64,000 nt of DNA from Drechmeria coniospora (Eukaryota > Ascomycota > Sordariomycetes > Hypocreales > Ophiocordycipitaceae): the NCBI RefSeq assembly GCF_001625195.1, contig NC_054390.1, forward strand, positions 62,001 to 126,000, in the 5' to 3' direction. The position numbers were made by a program, and so were the translations under genes. This document shows, piece by piece, positions 35,720 to 46,201 of this stretch; position 1 is the first letter of the stretch; every line of letters begins with the position of its first letter. The notes beneath the pieces were generated by a model, which was not told where the DNA came from, ran no database searches, and worked only from the letters and a program-made list of their open reading frames with translations.

Positions 35720-35945
35720 ATAGGGTAGGCGGACAGGAAAGACGTATAGGGTAGGTGTATAGGGTAGGTGTATAGGGTAGGTGTATAGGGTAAGTGTATA
35801 GGGTAGGTGTATAGGGTAGGTGTATTGGGCAAGTGTATAGGGTAGGTGTATTGGGTAAGTGTATAGGGTAGGTATGCAGGGTAGGTATACAGGGTAGGAC
35901 TATAGGGTAGGCGTATAGAGTTGGCAAACATAAAGCCGTATAGGG
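35720..35945. repeat. 13-bp minisatellite GTATAGGGTAGGT
   Basis: About 16 copies of a 13-bp unit (GTATAGGGTAGGT, with TTGGGTAAGT and GCAGGGTAGGT variants). It resembles degenerate telomeric DNA in its GGGTA core but is not TTAGGG. It lies about 320 bp beyond the permease stop codon. Confidence 0.9.
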
Positions 35946-36265
35946 TAGGCTCCACAAGCCAGTCCGGGATGCGACGTCACAAACGCAATGGATCCGGCAC
36001 GGCGCCAACGAGCATCTGAGCATCAAGCACATCATGGGTCATTTGCAAGAATTGCTGCCATATAGATACATGTACACGACTGCTTGCGCCAAGTGCATGG
36101 CCACCCTGTCCAGACGGTAGCGGGCCGGTATCGAACCAAGATTTACAAACAAAAGACACCTAGCATGCTCGCCTCGACGCCGAGGATACGGCATGCGAGC
36201 GTGGGACAACCACAAACGGCGCACTGGGATATCCAAAAACGGCGCAACTGCGCATCGGTGCGCGC

Positions 36266-38097
36266 TCAATGGTGCTCGCCCTGCACCGGCGGGCCGGCGT
36301 AGTTCTTGTGTCCCCAGGCCCAGTACCACAGGCCCGAGATGAGCATGGCGGCGACGAAGACGGCGGGCGCGTAGTTGACGGTCGCGGGCGTCACGGTCGG
36401 GCTCGTGGGCATGCAAAAGAGCGGCAGCGCCAGCAGAGACCAGCCTGCTCCGGTCAGCATCGCCACCAGGAACCCGTCAAGAACGGGTGACACGACGGGG
36501 CATCGGGGGGGGAAGGGGGCGCGTACCGATGGCGACAATGTTGCAAAAGACGCCGATGGGGCCGAGGTAAAACTGGCCGGTCCGGACCTGCTTGCGACCG
36601 CTCACGAGGCTGATGGCGATGGGGACGGCGTAGGCGGCGGTGAGGCAGATGACGCCGACGCCGGAAAAGGCGTTGAAGGCGGCCGTCGAGCCAAAGTAGA
36701 TGAGGCCGAGGATGACCTCGACGACGGCGCAGAGGAGCATCGCGTTGAGCGGCACGTCGAGCTTGTGGTTGACCTTCATCCACCACTTGGAGCCGGGGAT
36801 GGCGCCGTCGCGGGCAAAGGCCCAGGTGCAGCGCGACGAGGCCGTCGTGCAGCCGATGCCGCAGAGGAGGGCGAGGACCATGAGGGGCACGAGCAGGCCA
36901 AAGGCGCCACCGGCGCTGCCGACGGCGTCGACGATGATGGCGGGCACGGGCTGGCCCGAGGCGAGGCCGATGAGGTACTGGATGTTGGGCAGGACGAAGA
37001 CGAGGGGGATGAGGAAGAGCAGGCCGGCAAAGGTGTTGATGACGACGGTGGCGACCATGGCCTTGGGCACCTGCGTCGACGGCTTCTGCACCTCCTCGCA
37101 CATGCTGATGATCATGCCCGTCGACGAGGTCGCGTAGCCGGCGTGCAGGAGGCCGACGAAGAAGGACCAGCCGTCGGGCCAGCCGGAGCTGTTCTCAAAG
37201 GTCGTGAAGACGTACTTTGCGTCGTGGCGGCCGTTCTTGGCGATGGCGAGGACCGAGATGGTGATGGCGATGACGCCGGCAAAGGTCCAGAAGATGGCGG
37301 CCGTCTGGGAGGCGCGCGTTAGCGGGGCGGCGGGCGGGCTCGCGGCGAGGAATGACTCACGTCGAGGTAGGGCAGCCATCGGTTGCCGAGGGCCGAGACG
37401 GCGTTGCAGAGGATGGTGATGGCGAGGAAGATGAGGAAGACCTGGTAGGTGCTGCCCTCGAGGACGCCGACGCCGGGCTCCTTTTCGAAGACGTTGATGC
37501 AGGCGACGAAGAAGAGGGTGGTGCCAAAGTTGACGGCGAGGGTGATTGTGATGTTGCCGACGACGTAGAGCCAGCCGCAGATCCAGCTCGCGACGCGGCG
37601 CCACTTGGCGGGCGAGAGCATGAAGGCCTGGTAATAGACGCCTGCGCCGACGCACCGTCAGCGGCGGGAACTCGACACGAGGGGGGGGGGGGAGGGGGCG
37701 AGGAAGCCGACACGAGGGGGACGAGGAGAGGGGAGGGGCGCATACCTCCGGCCGTGGGATAGACGCTCGTAATCTCGCCGAGGGAGGCGGCGACGCAGAT
37801 GATGATGGCCGAGACAAAGACCCAGCCCCAGATGATGTCGACGGGCCCGCCGTTGATGAGCGGGTAGTTGAGCGTCGTGGCGAGGCCGTAGGGGATCGAG
37901 GCGAGGACAAAGGACATAAAGGCCACCTGCCACGTCGAACGGGTGCGGGCGAGCTCGGGCTTGTAGCCGAGGTTCTCGAGGAGCTGGTCGGCCGTCTCGG
38001 CCTCGCCCGACGACAGGCGCGGCGGTTGCTGGTCAAACTTGTGGTCCATCTTGGACTCGCCGAGGCCGGCGTCGTGCTTGTAGTCTGCCGTCTCCAT
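36266..38097 (-). CDS. amino-acid/GABA/choline-type permease (APC superfamily)
   Basis: Plasma-membrane transporter of the yeast Uga4/Hnm1 type. Four exons (38097-37746, 37641-37361, 37304-36527, 36444-36266) give 529 aa. Introns of 104, 56 and 82 nt have donors GTATGC, GTGAGT and GTACGC with CTGAC/CTAAC branches. Family signatures include GLATTLNYPLINGGP, FVSAIIICVAASLGEITSVY, PTAGGVYYQAFMLSPAKWRR, SWICGWLYVVGNIT, STGMIISMCEEVQKPSTQVP and CTWAFARDGAIP. About 12 hydrophobic segments are visible. The C-terminal tail is WAWGHKNYAGPPVQGEHH, a common ending of fungal GABA-permease-like proteins. The first intron carries a long homopolymer (poly-C on the coding strand). The substrate (GABA, choline or another amine) cannot be fixed from the sequence. 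Confidence 0.93.
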
Positions 38098-39110
38098 GAC
38101 GGGTGGATCGACGAGGGACGAGGAGTGACGACGGGTGATGACGGCTGACGACCCGGAAAGATGACGGCGGGACGAAAGGGCGAAGAGATCCAGTCACCGG
38201 AGACGGATGGACGGAGGCGAGGTGAGACGAGAAGAGAGACGAGAGGATGGTGGAGGAACAGGTCAGACGAAAAGGCCGGTGAGACAGGGACGTCTCGGTG
38301 ATGGCGTAGCACGGATGCCGTCGTCGACGGGACCAACAGGCGAAAGATGCGCCACCCTAGCGTCGAGGTCGAGCCGCGCCGACGAACTGCTGCTCACGGA
38401 CGAGCCGGGTCACTGTCGGTTCGGTTGGCCGTCGCCTTTTCGTCTTGTCTCGTTGCTTGTCGTCGTCCGTCGTGCATGGGAGACTAGCGATGGTGAGCGA
38501 TGGCGGGCAAACGGAGCGACGAATGACGGACGAGTCTGGGATTTGCCTGACACGAACCGATCGGGACCATGCAGAGGAGGGAGAGAGGAGGCCTCTGAGG
38601 AGGCTAGAGCATGGTGCTTATTACGGCCGAACCGAATCCGTGGCCATGGCTGCTCGAGATGGTAGGGGGTTAAAAGTCTGCCCCGGCTGACGACGGCCAG
38701 GAGGGGGGCGGCGACTCGCTCGAGAAGGCACGCCCACGCATGGCGGGAGGGGGTGGAGCGAGGACAGCCAATGCATTGACGGTGGGTCGGTCAGCCTCGG
38801 GCTGGTCACGAAGACGGGGGCGTTGGACCGATCGAGCGGCTTAGCCCGGCGCAGGTACCGGTACCTGGGCTCGAGGGGACGCGCCGCCAGAGGGGCAGTC
38901 GAGGGCCGGCGGGAACAAAGGTCCTCCGGGCTCCGTGGGTACCGGTACCTCGACGCACGGCGGACGATTCGCGCCGCCGTTGGTCGCCACGACGAGGCTG
39001 CGGGCATGGAGGGCCGTCATTGGTGGGGGCTCGACAAAGGGTCCCGACGCAGAGACGGGTTCGCGACGCTTCCAGGGTGCAGCGCCAGGCGTTTGCCCGA
39101 GAGTTGGGTG
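38098..39110. other. upstream region of the permease, no gene supported
   Basis: GC-rich promoter-side DNA with overlapping short frames and no recognised motif. Confidence 0.5.
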
Positions 39111-39124
39111 CAGCTGATGCAAAG

Positions 39125-39460
39125 GTGTGCACGTAGTTGTGTGCATGTAGTTGTGTGCATGTACTGTGTGCATGCAGTTGTGTGCATGTACTGTAGTTGT
39201 GGTTGCATGTACTTGTGGTTGAATGTGCCTGCTAGGTGGTTGTATTCGTTGTCGATGTTCCGCGAGCACGACATTGCATATACATGTACTTGTGCTTGCA
39301 TGTACTTGTGCTTGCATGTACTTGTGTTTGCATGTACTTGCTGGGTGGTTGTATTCGCTCTGGTTGTAGATGTACCGCGAGCACGACGTTGCATGTACTT
39401 GCTTGGTGGTTGTATTCGTTCTAGTTGTAGATGTACCGCGTGCACCACTTTGCATGTACA
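39125..39460. repeat. TGCATGTACTTGTG-type tandem repeats
   Basis: Short units (TTGTGTGCATGTA, then TTGCATGTACTTGTGC) are followed by a ~75-bp higher unit containing GGTGGTTGTATTCG, GTTGTAGATGTACCGCG and AGCACGACGTTGCATGTAC, present about three times. Confidence 0.85.
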
Positions 39461-40022
39461 TGTACTTGGGCACTTTCTTTCAGGACACTGCAGGTACGGA
39501 GCACAAGCGAGCAAGTGCTGTACTTGTACTTAGATTGATTCCTTTGCCCTCGCCGTCATTCGCATATTGGCATGTACTGTACGGAGTACGGAGTGCTGGC
39601 ATAACTACTAGGTGCTAGGTACCTAGTACGCAGCGCACTGCACACTGCCTGCAGCGTACTCGCCCATGTGCTCGTCATTCACATGTCGTTGCAGGGTCAG
39701 TCCCGCATACAGGTACCTGGATGTGCATGTAATACTCCGTACTCCGTACCTACTGTAGTATTCCGAACAAGTACATGCAGCATGCAGGTGTAATTGCTGC
39801 ATGGAATCCATTCCTCCATTCCTTGCAGGGCATTATAGGTGCAGATACTGAAGTACGGAGCACCGCGGGTGTAACAGCACACCTACAAGTCAGTGGTTGT
39901 ACATGTACCTGTACGCACGCATGCTGGTACTGTGCATGCTAGATCCCAGTACACGTCACTGGAGCGAGGACAAGCGCTCTCCGCAACACCTGTACTGTAC
40001 TTCTAGCCACCAATAAGTACAG

Positions 40023-40116
40023 TGGACAAGGTGAGGATTCGATTTTCAAGTTGGCAGCGCTACACCGGAGTGCTGAGCACTGTCAAGCGAATCGACACCT
40101 TTGCCAGCCCGCCATA
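40023..40116 (+). repeat. hairpin repeat, copy 8 (with ~20-bp insertion)
   Basis: A longer, more diverged forward copy (GGACAAGGTGAGGATTCGAT to GCGAATCGACACCTTTGCCA). The loop is enlarged by an ACCGGAGTGCTGAGCACTG-like insert. Confidence 0.75.
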
Positions 40117-40694
40117 CATGCTGTACGGGCCGGTACACTGTGCGGCACAGAGGGGTACGGGTACAGGTGTTACGCCTGCAGTAGTTTGGTTCCGTCAACA
40201 TTGGCGAGCGTTTACATGTACTTGCATGTACTTCGACACTCCGTACAAGTGCGTACAAGTGCAAGTGGGAGTACGCATGCATACATGTACTGTCCATGTA
40301 CTGTCCATGTACATGAAAGCTATTCCATGCCGTGGTACGAGGCATCCATGGTGTGGTACGAGGCACCCAAGGCACGTACATGCCGTGCAGCACCCCGAAA
40401 CCGCTCGCCGGAGCGCGGCAAGTTGAAATGAATACAGGTCCTTGCTTCACGGGGTTCCCAGACCGCGTGCACATGTACCCAAACATGCATGACGCGGGTG
40501 CCGGCCAGGAGGAGCGTGTGCCCGTGAGCGCACAATGCATGGAACAAGCGTGGGTCGGCCGTTAATAATATGTACAGGTACATCTGGGCAGAATGTGAAC
40601 CCGTCCCGTCCGCCCTCCGCGGCGGCGCTGCCAACGCCCGCACCAGTCACGTCGTGCCGTTGGTCAGCGTGCATGTACTGTACTTGACAGCCGC

Positions 40695-40769
40695 TGGACA
40701 AAGTGACGATTCAATTTTGGCAGCGCCAACACGACAACGTGAATCGACACGCTTGCCACCCCACCATAC
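40695..40769 (+). repeat. hairpin repeat, copy 9
   Basis: Forward copy of the hairpin element, from TGGACAAAGTGACGATTCAA to GAATCGACACGCTTGCCACC. Confidence 0.85.
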
Positions 40770-41774
40770 GGAGTGCCTGTACAGTAATTACCGTGTGGTT
40801 GCAATCAAGTAATTGCAGTACTTGCTTGTACATTGAGGTGCTCGTGGACGACGGTTCGGGCGCAGAGTTCTTGGTGCGATGGACCGAACCCTGTGAGTGG
40901 GTAGTACCGAACTGCCCATGCTCTGGTACGACAGTGCAGACACAACTACGGAGTACTTACCTAGTACTTACTCGCAGTGCTTGCACCCTACTCCGTACGG
41001 GACATGCATGTAGTACAGAATGGGGTACAACTACCTGTGAACGACCTTGGCGTGATGGATGACGCCACAAGTGGTACTTTCCGCTCCCTACACATGTGCA
41101 GCAATACTCTCGTACCCATCATGTGCGCCTCTATCCCTGCACATGTACCTGCGCGTATACGGTACGCCCAAGTTCCTGTCAGGTCCCTCGTGTGCTTGCA
41201 TGGATGCGTAAGTGCTGTCCATGTCCACATGTAAGTACTCCGTACGGTGATTGCCTGTACGGGGTACTTCCATAAACTACCATCCTGGCTGGTAATACTC
41301 GCTGAAACCGCATTGTGCCCATCGTCAACACCACGCAAATAACCCACCCATGCATCCAACCAACGAGCCGGCCAACCATCTCTCCCATGTCAGCATCTGC
41401 TGTCCCGCCGTTCCCACCCTCCGTGCGCCGGGACGACTGACCGTATTCGTGCGAGCTGGTGCCACCTCCATGCCGCGCACGCATTGCAACGTGGGTCGGA
41501 CATGGCGGGCAAACGTCGACCACGTACTGTATCATGTATCGTCGATGATCCATGCGGCAATGCGAGACAAGGCGGGCCCTGCGGCGAGGGAATGCGTTCC
41601 GAGACTTGCGGGGCGACACGAAGGCCGCAACGTCGGCCGTCCATGGGAAGGGGCACGTCAGGCGCAGAAAGGCGAGGTGCATGCGCTGTCGGAAGACGGG
41701 TTGTCGTGGCCAAAACACGACGTCGACGACGAGCGAGGCGGGCGACGATGATGGCAGACGATGGAGGCAGACGG
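40770..41774. other. intergenic, no gene supported
   Basis: GTAC-rich to about 41280, then GC-rich sequence with overlapping unsupported frames on both strands. Confidence 0.5.
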
Positions 41775-41885
41775 ACGAACTGGGCGGGACAATGTGGCAA
41801 GCGATGGTGGCACACGAACTGGGCGGGAGACAATGTGGCAGACGATGGTGGTAGGCGAGCTGGGCGGGAGACAATGTGTCAAACG
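41775..41885. repeat. ~40-bp tandem repeat upstream of tRNA-Leu
   Basis: Three copies of GAACTGGGCGGGA(GA)CAATGTGGCA plus GACGATGGTGG. The array ends about 55 bp before the tRNA gene. Confidence 0.85.
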
Positions 41886-41939
41886 AAATAGGCGATGCAA
41901 ATATACATACCGATAGCGACTGGAATTATCGATAGCAAA

Positions 41940-42051
41940 GGCAGAATGGCCGAGTGGTCTATGGCGACGGTCTCAAGAGCAACGCTCCTAAACTGCGAAA
42001 AGCGGTTTTCCGTTCACGAAAGTGGCCGGGGTTCGAATCCCCGTTCTGTCA
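41940..42051 (+). tRNA. trnL-CAA: tRNA-Leu(CAA) with 30-nt intron
   Basis: The acceptor stem GGCAGAA (41940-41946) pairs with TTCTGTC (42044-42050), with discriminator A at 42051. T8 and G9 are in place, and the D-arm is GCCGAGTGG...GGC. The anticodon stem 5' side is ACGGT, the loop CTCAAGA gives anticodon CAA at 41974-41976, and the 3' side is TCCGT (42009-42013, with a U-U at 31/39). The intron is about 41978-42007, immediately after G37, the usual site. The variable arm is CACGAAAGTG, as expected for a class II tRNA. The T-arm is CGGGGTTCGAATCCCCG. Yeast tRNA-Leu(CAA) genes also carry an intron at this position. Confidence 0.93.
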
Positions 42052-42055
42052 ATTC

Positions 42056-42060
42056 TTTTT
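42056..42060 (+). terminator. Pol III oligo-T terminator of tRNA-Leu
   Basis: TTTTT starts 4 nt after the discriminator base of the tRNA. Confidence 0.75.
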
Positions 42061-42269
42061 GTCCGCCATCGACGATTTCAGTGCTGCATGGCCATGGCAA
42101 GCAAGCGTTCCTTCCTTTTTGTACATTTCCATCAATTTTTGACGACACTACCTACCATCATGTTCCGTGCTGCTGATTTCGAGTACACACATTTGCAGCG
42201 TGGGACGGCAACGGAAAGCGTCATCATTGAGGTCCATGGTTTGCCGCCTGTAATCGTTTGCTGCATCTC

Positions 42270-42600
42270 CATGGCCTCTGCATGGCTTGCTGCATCATGG
42301 CTTGCTGCATAATGGCTTGCTGCAGCTTGGTTTGCTGCATCTTGGTTTGCTGCATCTTGGTTTGCTGCATCTTGGCTTGCTGCATATCCGCTATGTGGTG
42401 CAACTTATGGCTTGCTGCATTATTATGGTTTGTTGCATGTCCGTGCTTTGCTGCCTCTCCATGGCTACTGCCTCGCCATGCTTTTCTGCCTCTCTGCCTC
42501 TCCATGGCTGCTGCCTCGCCATGCTTTGCTGCCTTTCCATGCTTTTCTGCCTCTCCATGCTTTGCTGCCTCTCCATGCTTTGCTGTTTGCCGCCTCATCA
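42270..42600. repeat. 15-17-bp repeats CTTGGTTTGCTGCAT and CCATGCTTTGCTGCCTCT
   Basis: About eight copies of a 15-bp unit with a TTGCTGCAT core pass into about eight copies of a 17-18-bp unit, TGCCTCTCCATGCTTT. Confidence 0.88.
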
Positions 42601-42715
42601 TTTGCACCATATTGCAACGACACGATTCACTGCATACATGGCAAATCATTCCCGTATAATGCGAGGACATTCAGCCGTCGCGCTCTTCCAGATGCCTGTG
42701 GACCTGGGTTGCCGG

Positions 42716-44505
42716 CTTGGCCGAGTGGCCTATTGCTCGGAAGATTCAACGGTGCTGCCATCGATGCTTTGCTTGATGCCTTCGAATCTCCCGTGCAAAA
42801 ACTAGCTTGGCCGTGTTGCCTGTGCTCGAAAGACTCGTCGGTACTGCTATCGATGCGTTGCTGTTTTGACACTATCGAATCGCCCGTTCAAGGACCAGCT
42901 TGGCCGTGTTGCCTGTTGCTCAGAAGATTCGACGTACTGTTATCGACGGTGCTGTTATCGACGGTACTGCTATCGACGGTGCTGATTTGACACTATCGAA
43001 CCGCTCGTGCAAGGACCAGCTTGGCCGTGTTGCCTGTTGCTCAGAAGATTCGAAGTACTGCTATCGACGGTGCTGCTATCGATGCGTTGCTGATTTGACA
43101 CTATCCAACCGCTCGTGCAAGGACCAGCTTGGCCGTGTTGCCTGTTGCTCAGAAGATTCGACGTACTGCCATCGACAGTACTGCCATCGACGGTGCTGTT
43201 ATCGAGGCTTTGCTGATTTGACACATCGAATCGCCCGTGCAAGGACCAGCTTGGCCGTGTTGCCCATTGCTCGAAAGACTCGACGACGGTATTGCTGTCG
43301 ATGCTTTGCTGGTTTGACACTATCGAAGCGCCCGTGCAAGGACCAGCTTCCAAGAACCAGCTTGGCCGTGTTGCCTGTTGCTCGAAAGACTCGACGACGG
43401 TATTGCCATCGATGCTCAGCTGGTTTGATATTATCGAATCGCCCAAGCAAAGGACCAGCCTAGCCGTGTTGCCTGTTGCTCCGAAGATTCGACGGTACTG
43501 CTATCGACGGTGCCGTTATCGATGCTTTGCTGGTTTGATACTATCGAATCGCCCGTGCAAGGACTGGCTTGGCCATGTTACCTATTGCTCGGAAGACTCG
43601 ACGGTATTGCCATCGATTGCGGGTTGGATACCTTCGAGTCGCCCATGCAAGGACCAGCTTCCAAGGACCAGCCTGGCCGTGTTGCCTATTGCTCGAAAGA
43701 CTCGACGGTATTGCCATCAATGCATTGCGGGCCTGATGCCTTCGAATCGCCCGTGCAAGGATTAGCTTGGCCATGGTGCCTATGGCGGAAGATTTGAGCT
43801 GCCATCGATGCTGCGGGATTGATACCTTCGAATCGCCCATGCAAGGACCAGCTTCCAAGGACCAGCTTGGCTGTGTTGCCTCTTGCTCGGAAGATTCGAC
43901 GGCGCTGCCATCGCTGCCATCGATGCTGCGGGTTTGATGCCCTCGAATCGCCCGTGCAAGGACCAGCTTGGCCATGGTGCCTATGGCGGAAGATTCGAGC
44001 TGCCATCGATGCTGCGGGTTTGATACCTTCGAATCGCCTATCCAAGGACCAGCTTGGCCATGTTGCCTATTGCTCGGAAGATTCAACGGTACTGCCATCG
44101 CTGCCATCGCTGCCATCGCTGCTGCCGGTTTGATACCTTCTAATCACCCATCCAAGGACCAGCGTCCAAGGACCAGCTTGGCCATGTTGCGTATTGCTCG
44201 GAAGATTCAAAGGTGCTGCCATCGCTGCCATCGAAAGTACTGCCATCGCTGCCATCGCTGCTGCCGGTTTGATACCTTTGAATCGCCCATCCATTGACCA
44301 GCTTCCAAGGACCAGCCTGGCCGTGTTTCCTATTGCTCGGAAGACTCGACGGTATTGCCATGGATGCATTGCGGGTTTGATGCCTTAGCATCGTCCATGA
44401 AGGACTTGCCTGGCCGTGTGGCCTGTTGCTCCGAAGATTCGACGGTGCTGCCATCGATGCTGCAGCCATCGATCTTTGCAGGTTTGATGCGAATCGCCCA
44501 TCCAA
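42716..44505 (+). repeat. array of ~17 units with tRNA-like A-box/B-box motifs
   Basis: Units of 86-139 bp begin with CTTGGCCGTGTTGCC, continue GCTCGGAAGATTCGACGGTA, then CTGCCATCGATGCTG, then TTTGATACCTTCGAATCGCC and CAAGGACCAG. Unit starts are near 42716, 42806, 42899, 43020, 43128, 43250, 43361, 43460, 43568, 43672, 43766, 43866, 43967, 44053, 44177, 44316 and 44410. Unit 1 keeps TGGCCGAGTGG, an exact Pol III A-box match, and CCTTCGAATC, close to a B-box, about 60 nt apart as in a tRNA. Later units drift in the A-box. I find no matching acceptor stem, so these are not functional tRNAs. Origin from a class II tRNA (Leu/Ser-like) is an inference. The array begins about 660 bp after tRNA-Leu. 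Confidence 0.88.
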
Positions 44506-44867
44506 GGACGCCTCTTGCGTCGGCCAAGGCTCCGTCTGCCCGATAAGGGGACCAAAGACGACATGCCGGCTGCAACACGACACGAGCAGCATGGCAAACA
44601 CGTGGACGACGCAGCATGTACGTGACGAGCAAAGCAGCTGCCGAGCATGCCGCATTCCGTCTTGCAAGACACATCCTCGGAGCCCGGTCGCCAAGAGGCC
44701 ACTCTTGTGGCGGTTGGCCGTCGAGCACAGAGGGGCGAAGCATCAACGACACATCACCTGCATCCCGGCGACGCGCTCGGAAACCTTTCCTCTCGTGGCA
44801 CTTGTCATTTGTCGTTCGTGGCCGAGTACGTGTACAGCTGCCCATGCTTCCTGCGTCGTTGCCTATT

Positions 44868-44964
44868 CGTCCCGCGACGCCCAAAGGATCCCCGGCGACA
44901 TGTCCACTCCGGCCTCTCGTCCCGTGACGCCCAAAGGATCCCCGACATGTCCACGCCAGCCTCG
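44868..44964. repeat. ~50-bp direct duplication
   Basis: CGTCCCG(C/T)GACGCCCAAAGG plus ATCCCC and CATGTCCAC(T/G)CC occurs twice in tandem, ending 45 bp before the coactosin stop codon. Confidence 0.85.
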
Positions 44965-45008
44965 GACAGGCCAATCTCGAGCTTCTCAGGTCTTCGGTCC
45001 GCCCCCGA

Positions 45009-45452
45009 CTACCCCCGCCCCCCGTTGTAGTCGGCGCCGCCGACGCTTCGCAGCCGCGCGACGACGCCCTTCTCGCTCAGCTCCGACCGGTCGCTGGCGG
45101 TGATGGCGATGCTGTGGTGGCCCAGGACGCGCTTGACGTCGCCGCTCTCGACGCTGACGCGCGCCTTGCGCATCACCTTGGTGCGCTCGCCGATCCAGAC
45201 GACGAGCACAAACTTGACGCGCTTGCTCTCGGCGTCGTTGGCGTACTCGACCCGCACGTACCCGTACTGCACCTGCGAGTCGTCAAGCGCCGCAGCGAGC
45301 GCCGCGAGCCCCCCCGTGCCCGTCTGGCTTAGCGTGAGCTCGTTGCCCGTCGCCGCGGCGTACGAGATGAGCAGCCAGTCGGTCGTCTCGTCCTTGTCGT
45401 TCCGCACCGCGTCGTAGGCCGCCGCGATGGCGGGCGCGTCGAGGCCGCTCAT
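45009..45452 (-). CDS. coactosin-like actin-binding protein (ADF-H domain)
   Basis: Small F-actin-binding protein of the ADF/cofilin superfamily, acting in the cytosol at actin filaments. A single exon from the ATG at 45452 (MSGLDAPAIAAAYDAVR) gives 147 aa, the normal length of fungal coactosins. The ADF-H domain covers nearly the whole protein: TDWLLISYAA, TGTGGLAALAAALDDSQVQY, YVRVEYANDAESKRVKFVLV, VWIGERTKVMRKARVSV and the C-terminus GGADYNGGRG. An 11-codon upstream extension of the frame is not conserved. It is the last gene of a three-gene head-to-tail cluster on the minus strand. No intron is needed. Confidence 0.95.
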   Translation of the reverse strand: MSGLDAPAIAAAYDAVRNDKDETTDWLLISYAAATGNELTLSQTGTGGLAALAAALDDSQVQYGYVRVEYANDAESKRVKFVLVVWIGERTKVMRKARVSVESGDVKRVLGHHSIAITASDRSELSEKGVVARLRSVGGADYNGGRG

Positions 45453-46097
45453 GGTTGCGACGCGGCCGAGGAGTCGGCCGAGCACGTCTCGGCGGATCGA
45501 AGCTGTCGTGAAGCTCCCCGCCGGCGAATGTCACCGGCAACGGCGGGCGTCTGCGTCGTGGCCGCGGCGCTGCGGCAGGTTCGGCGTGTCGGTGGAGGTG
45601 AGCACTCCGTCGGAGCGTGAGACGAGGTGCCGGCGGATGCAAAGAGGGCGGCGCCGTCGAGAACGAGGTACGGACGGAGGTGCTTTGGTGGAGATGGAGG
45701 AGCGGCGATGAGGCCACGAGCCTCGACGACTTCACGACGTGGGTGTCCGAGAGCGAGGACTTGGACGGAAACGGAGCACCCGGTACGCATATGGCCGGTA
45801 CAACCAAACTAGGTACCGTGCGGTAGCGCTCAGGGCGCCTATACTTGCGCCGCCATGGTACCGACCTCGCAAAGTACGTACCTGACCACCCCACCGCTAG
45901 CAGATGGTACATGGAGAACGGTACTTGTTCATGACGGGGCGGTTGCCGCCTCGCGGCGAGCTCGATATTCCTCCCATCACCCACCGGGCGATGTTGTCTC
46001 GACGGCGTCTGCTCCTCCCATAACCCACGACTTTGCCTCGAGGGCGCCTGGACCATAATCACCGTCGGGAAGCCGTCCACACGACCGGCAGCTCCCC
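45453..46097. other. promoter side of coactosin, no gene seen
   Basis: About 650 bp between the coactosin start and the duplication at the mutY 3' end. The overlapping frames have no recognised family. Confidence 0.5.
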
Positions 46098-46201
46098 GCG
46101 ACGTCCCTGACCGTGATCCTTCATCAAGGCCCAGCACTTGCGCATGCCCGCGGCGTCACGGACCGTGATCTTTCACCAAGGCCCAGCACTTGCGCATCCC
46201 C
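46098..46201. repeat. 52-bp tandem duplication at the mutY stop codon
   Basis: Two copies (46098-46149 and 46150-46201) contain GACCGTGATC(C/T)TTCA(T/C)CAAGG and CCCAGCACTTGCGCAT. The upstream copy on the minus strand holds the last codons and stop of mutY (46156-46158). The second copy lies just beyond the stop. Confidence 0.9.

Noticed and set aside
42716..42806. Unit 1 of the tRNA-like array as a functional tRNA gene
   Set aside because: A-box and B-box are present, but no acceptor stem or closed anticodon stem could be paired.
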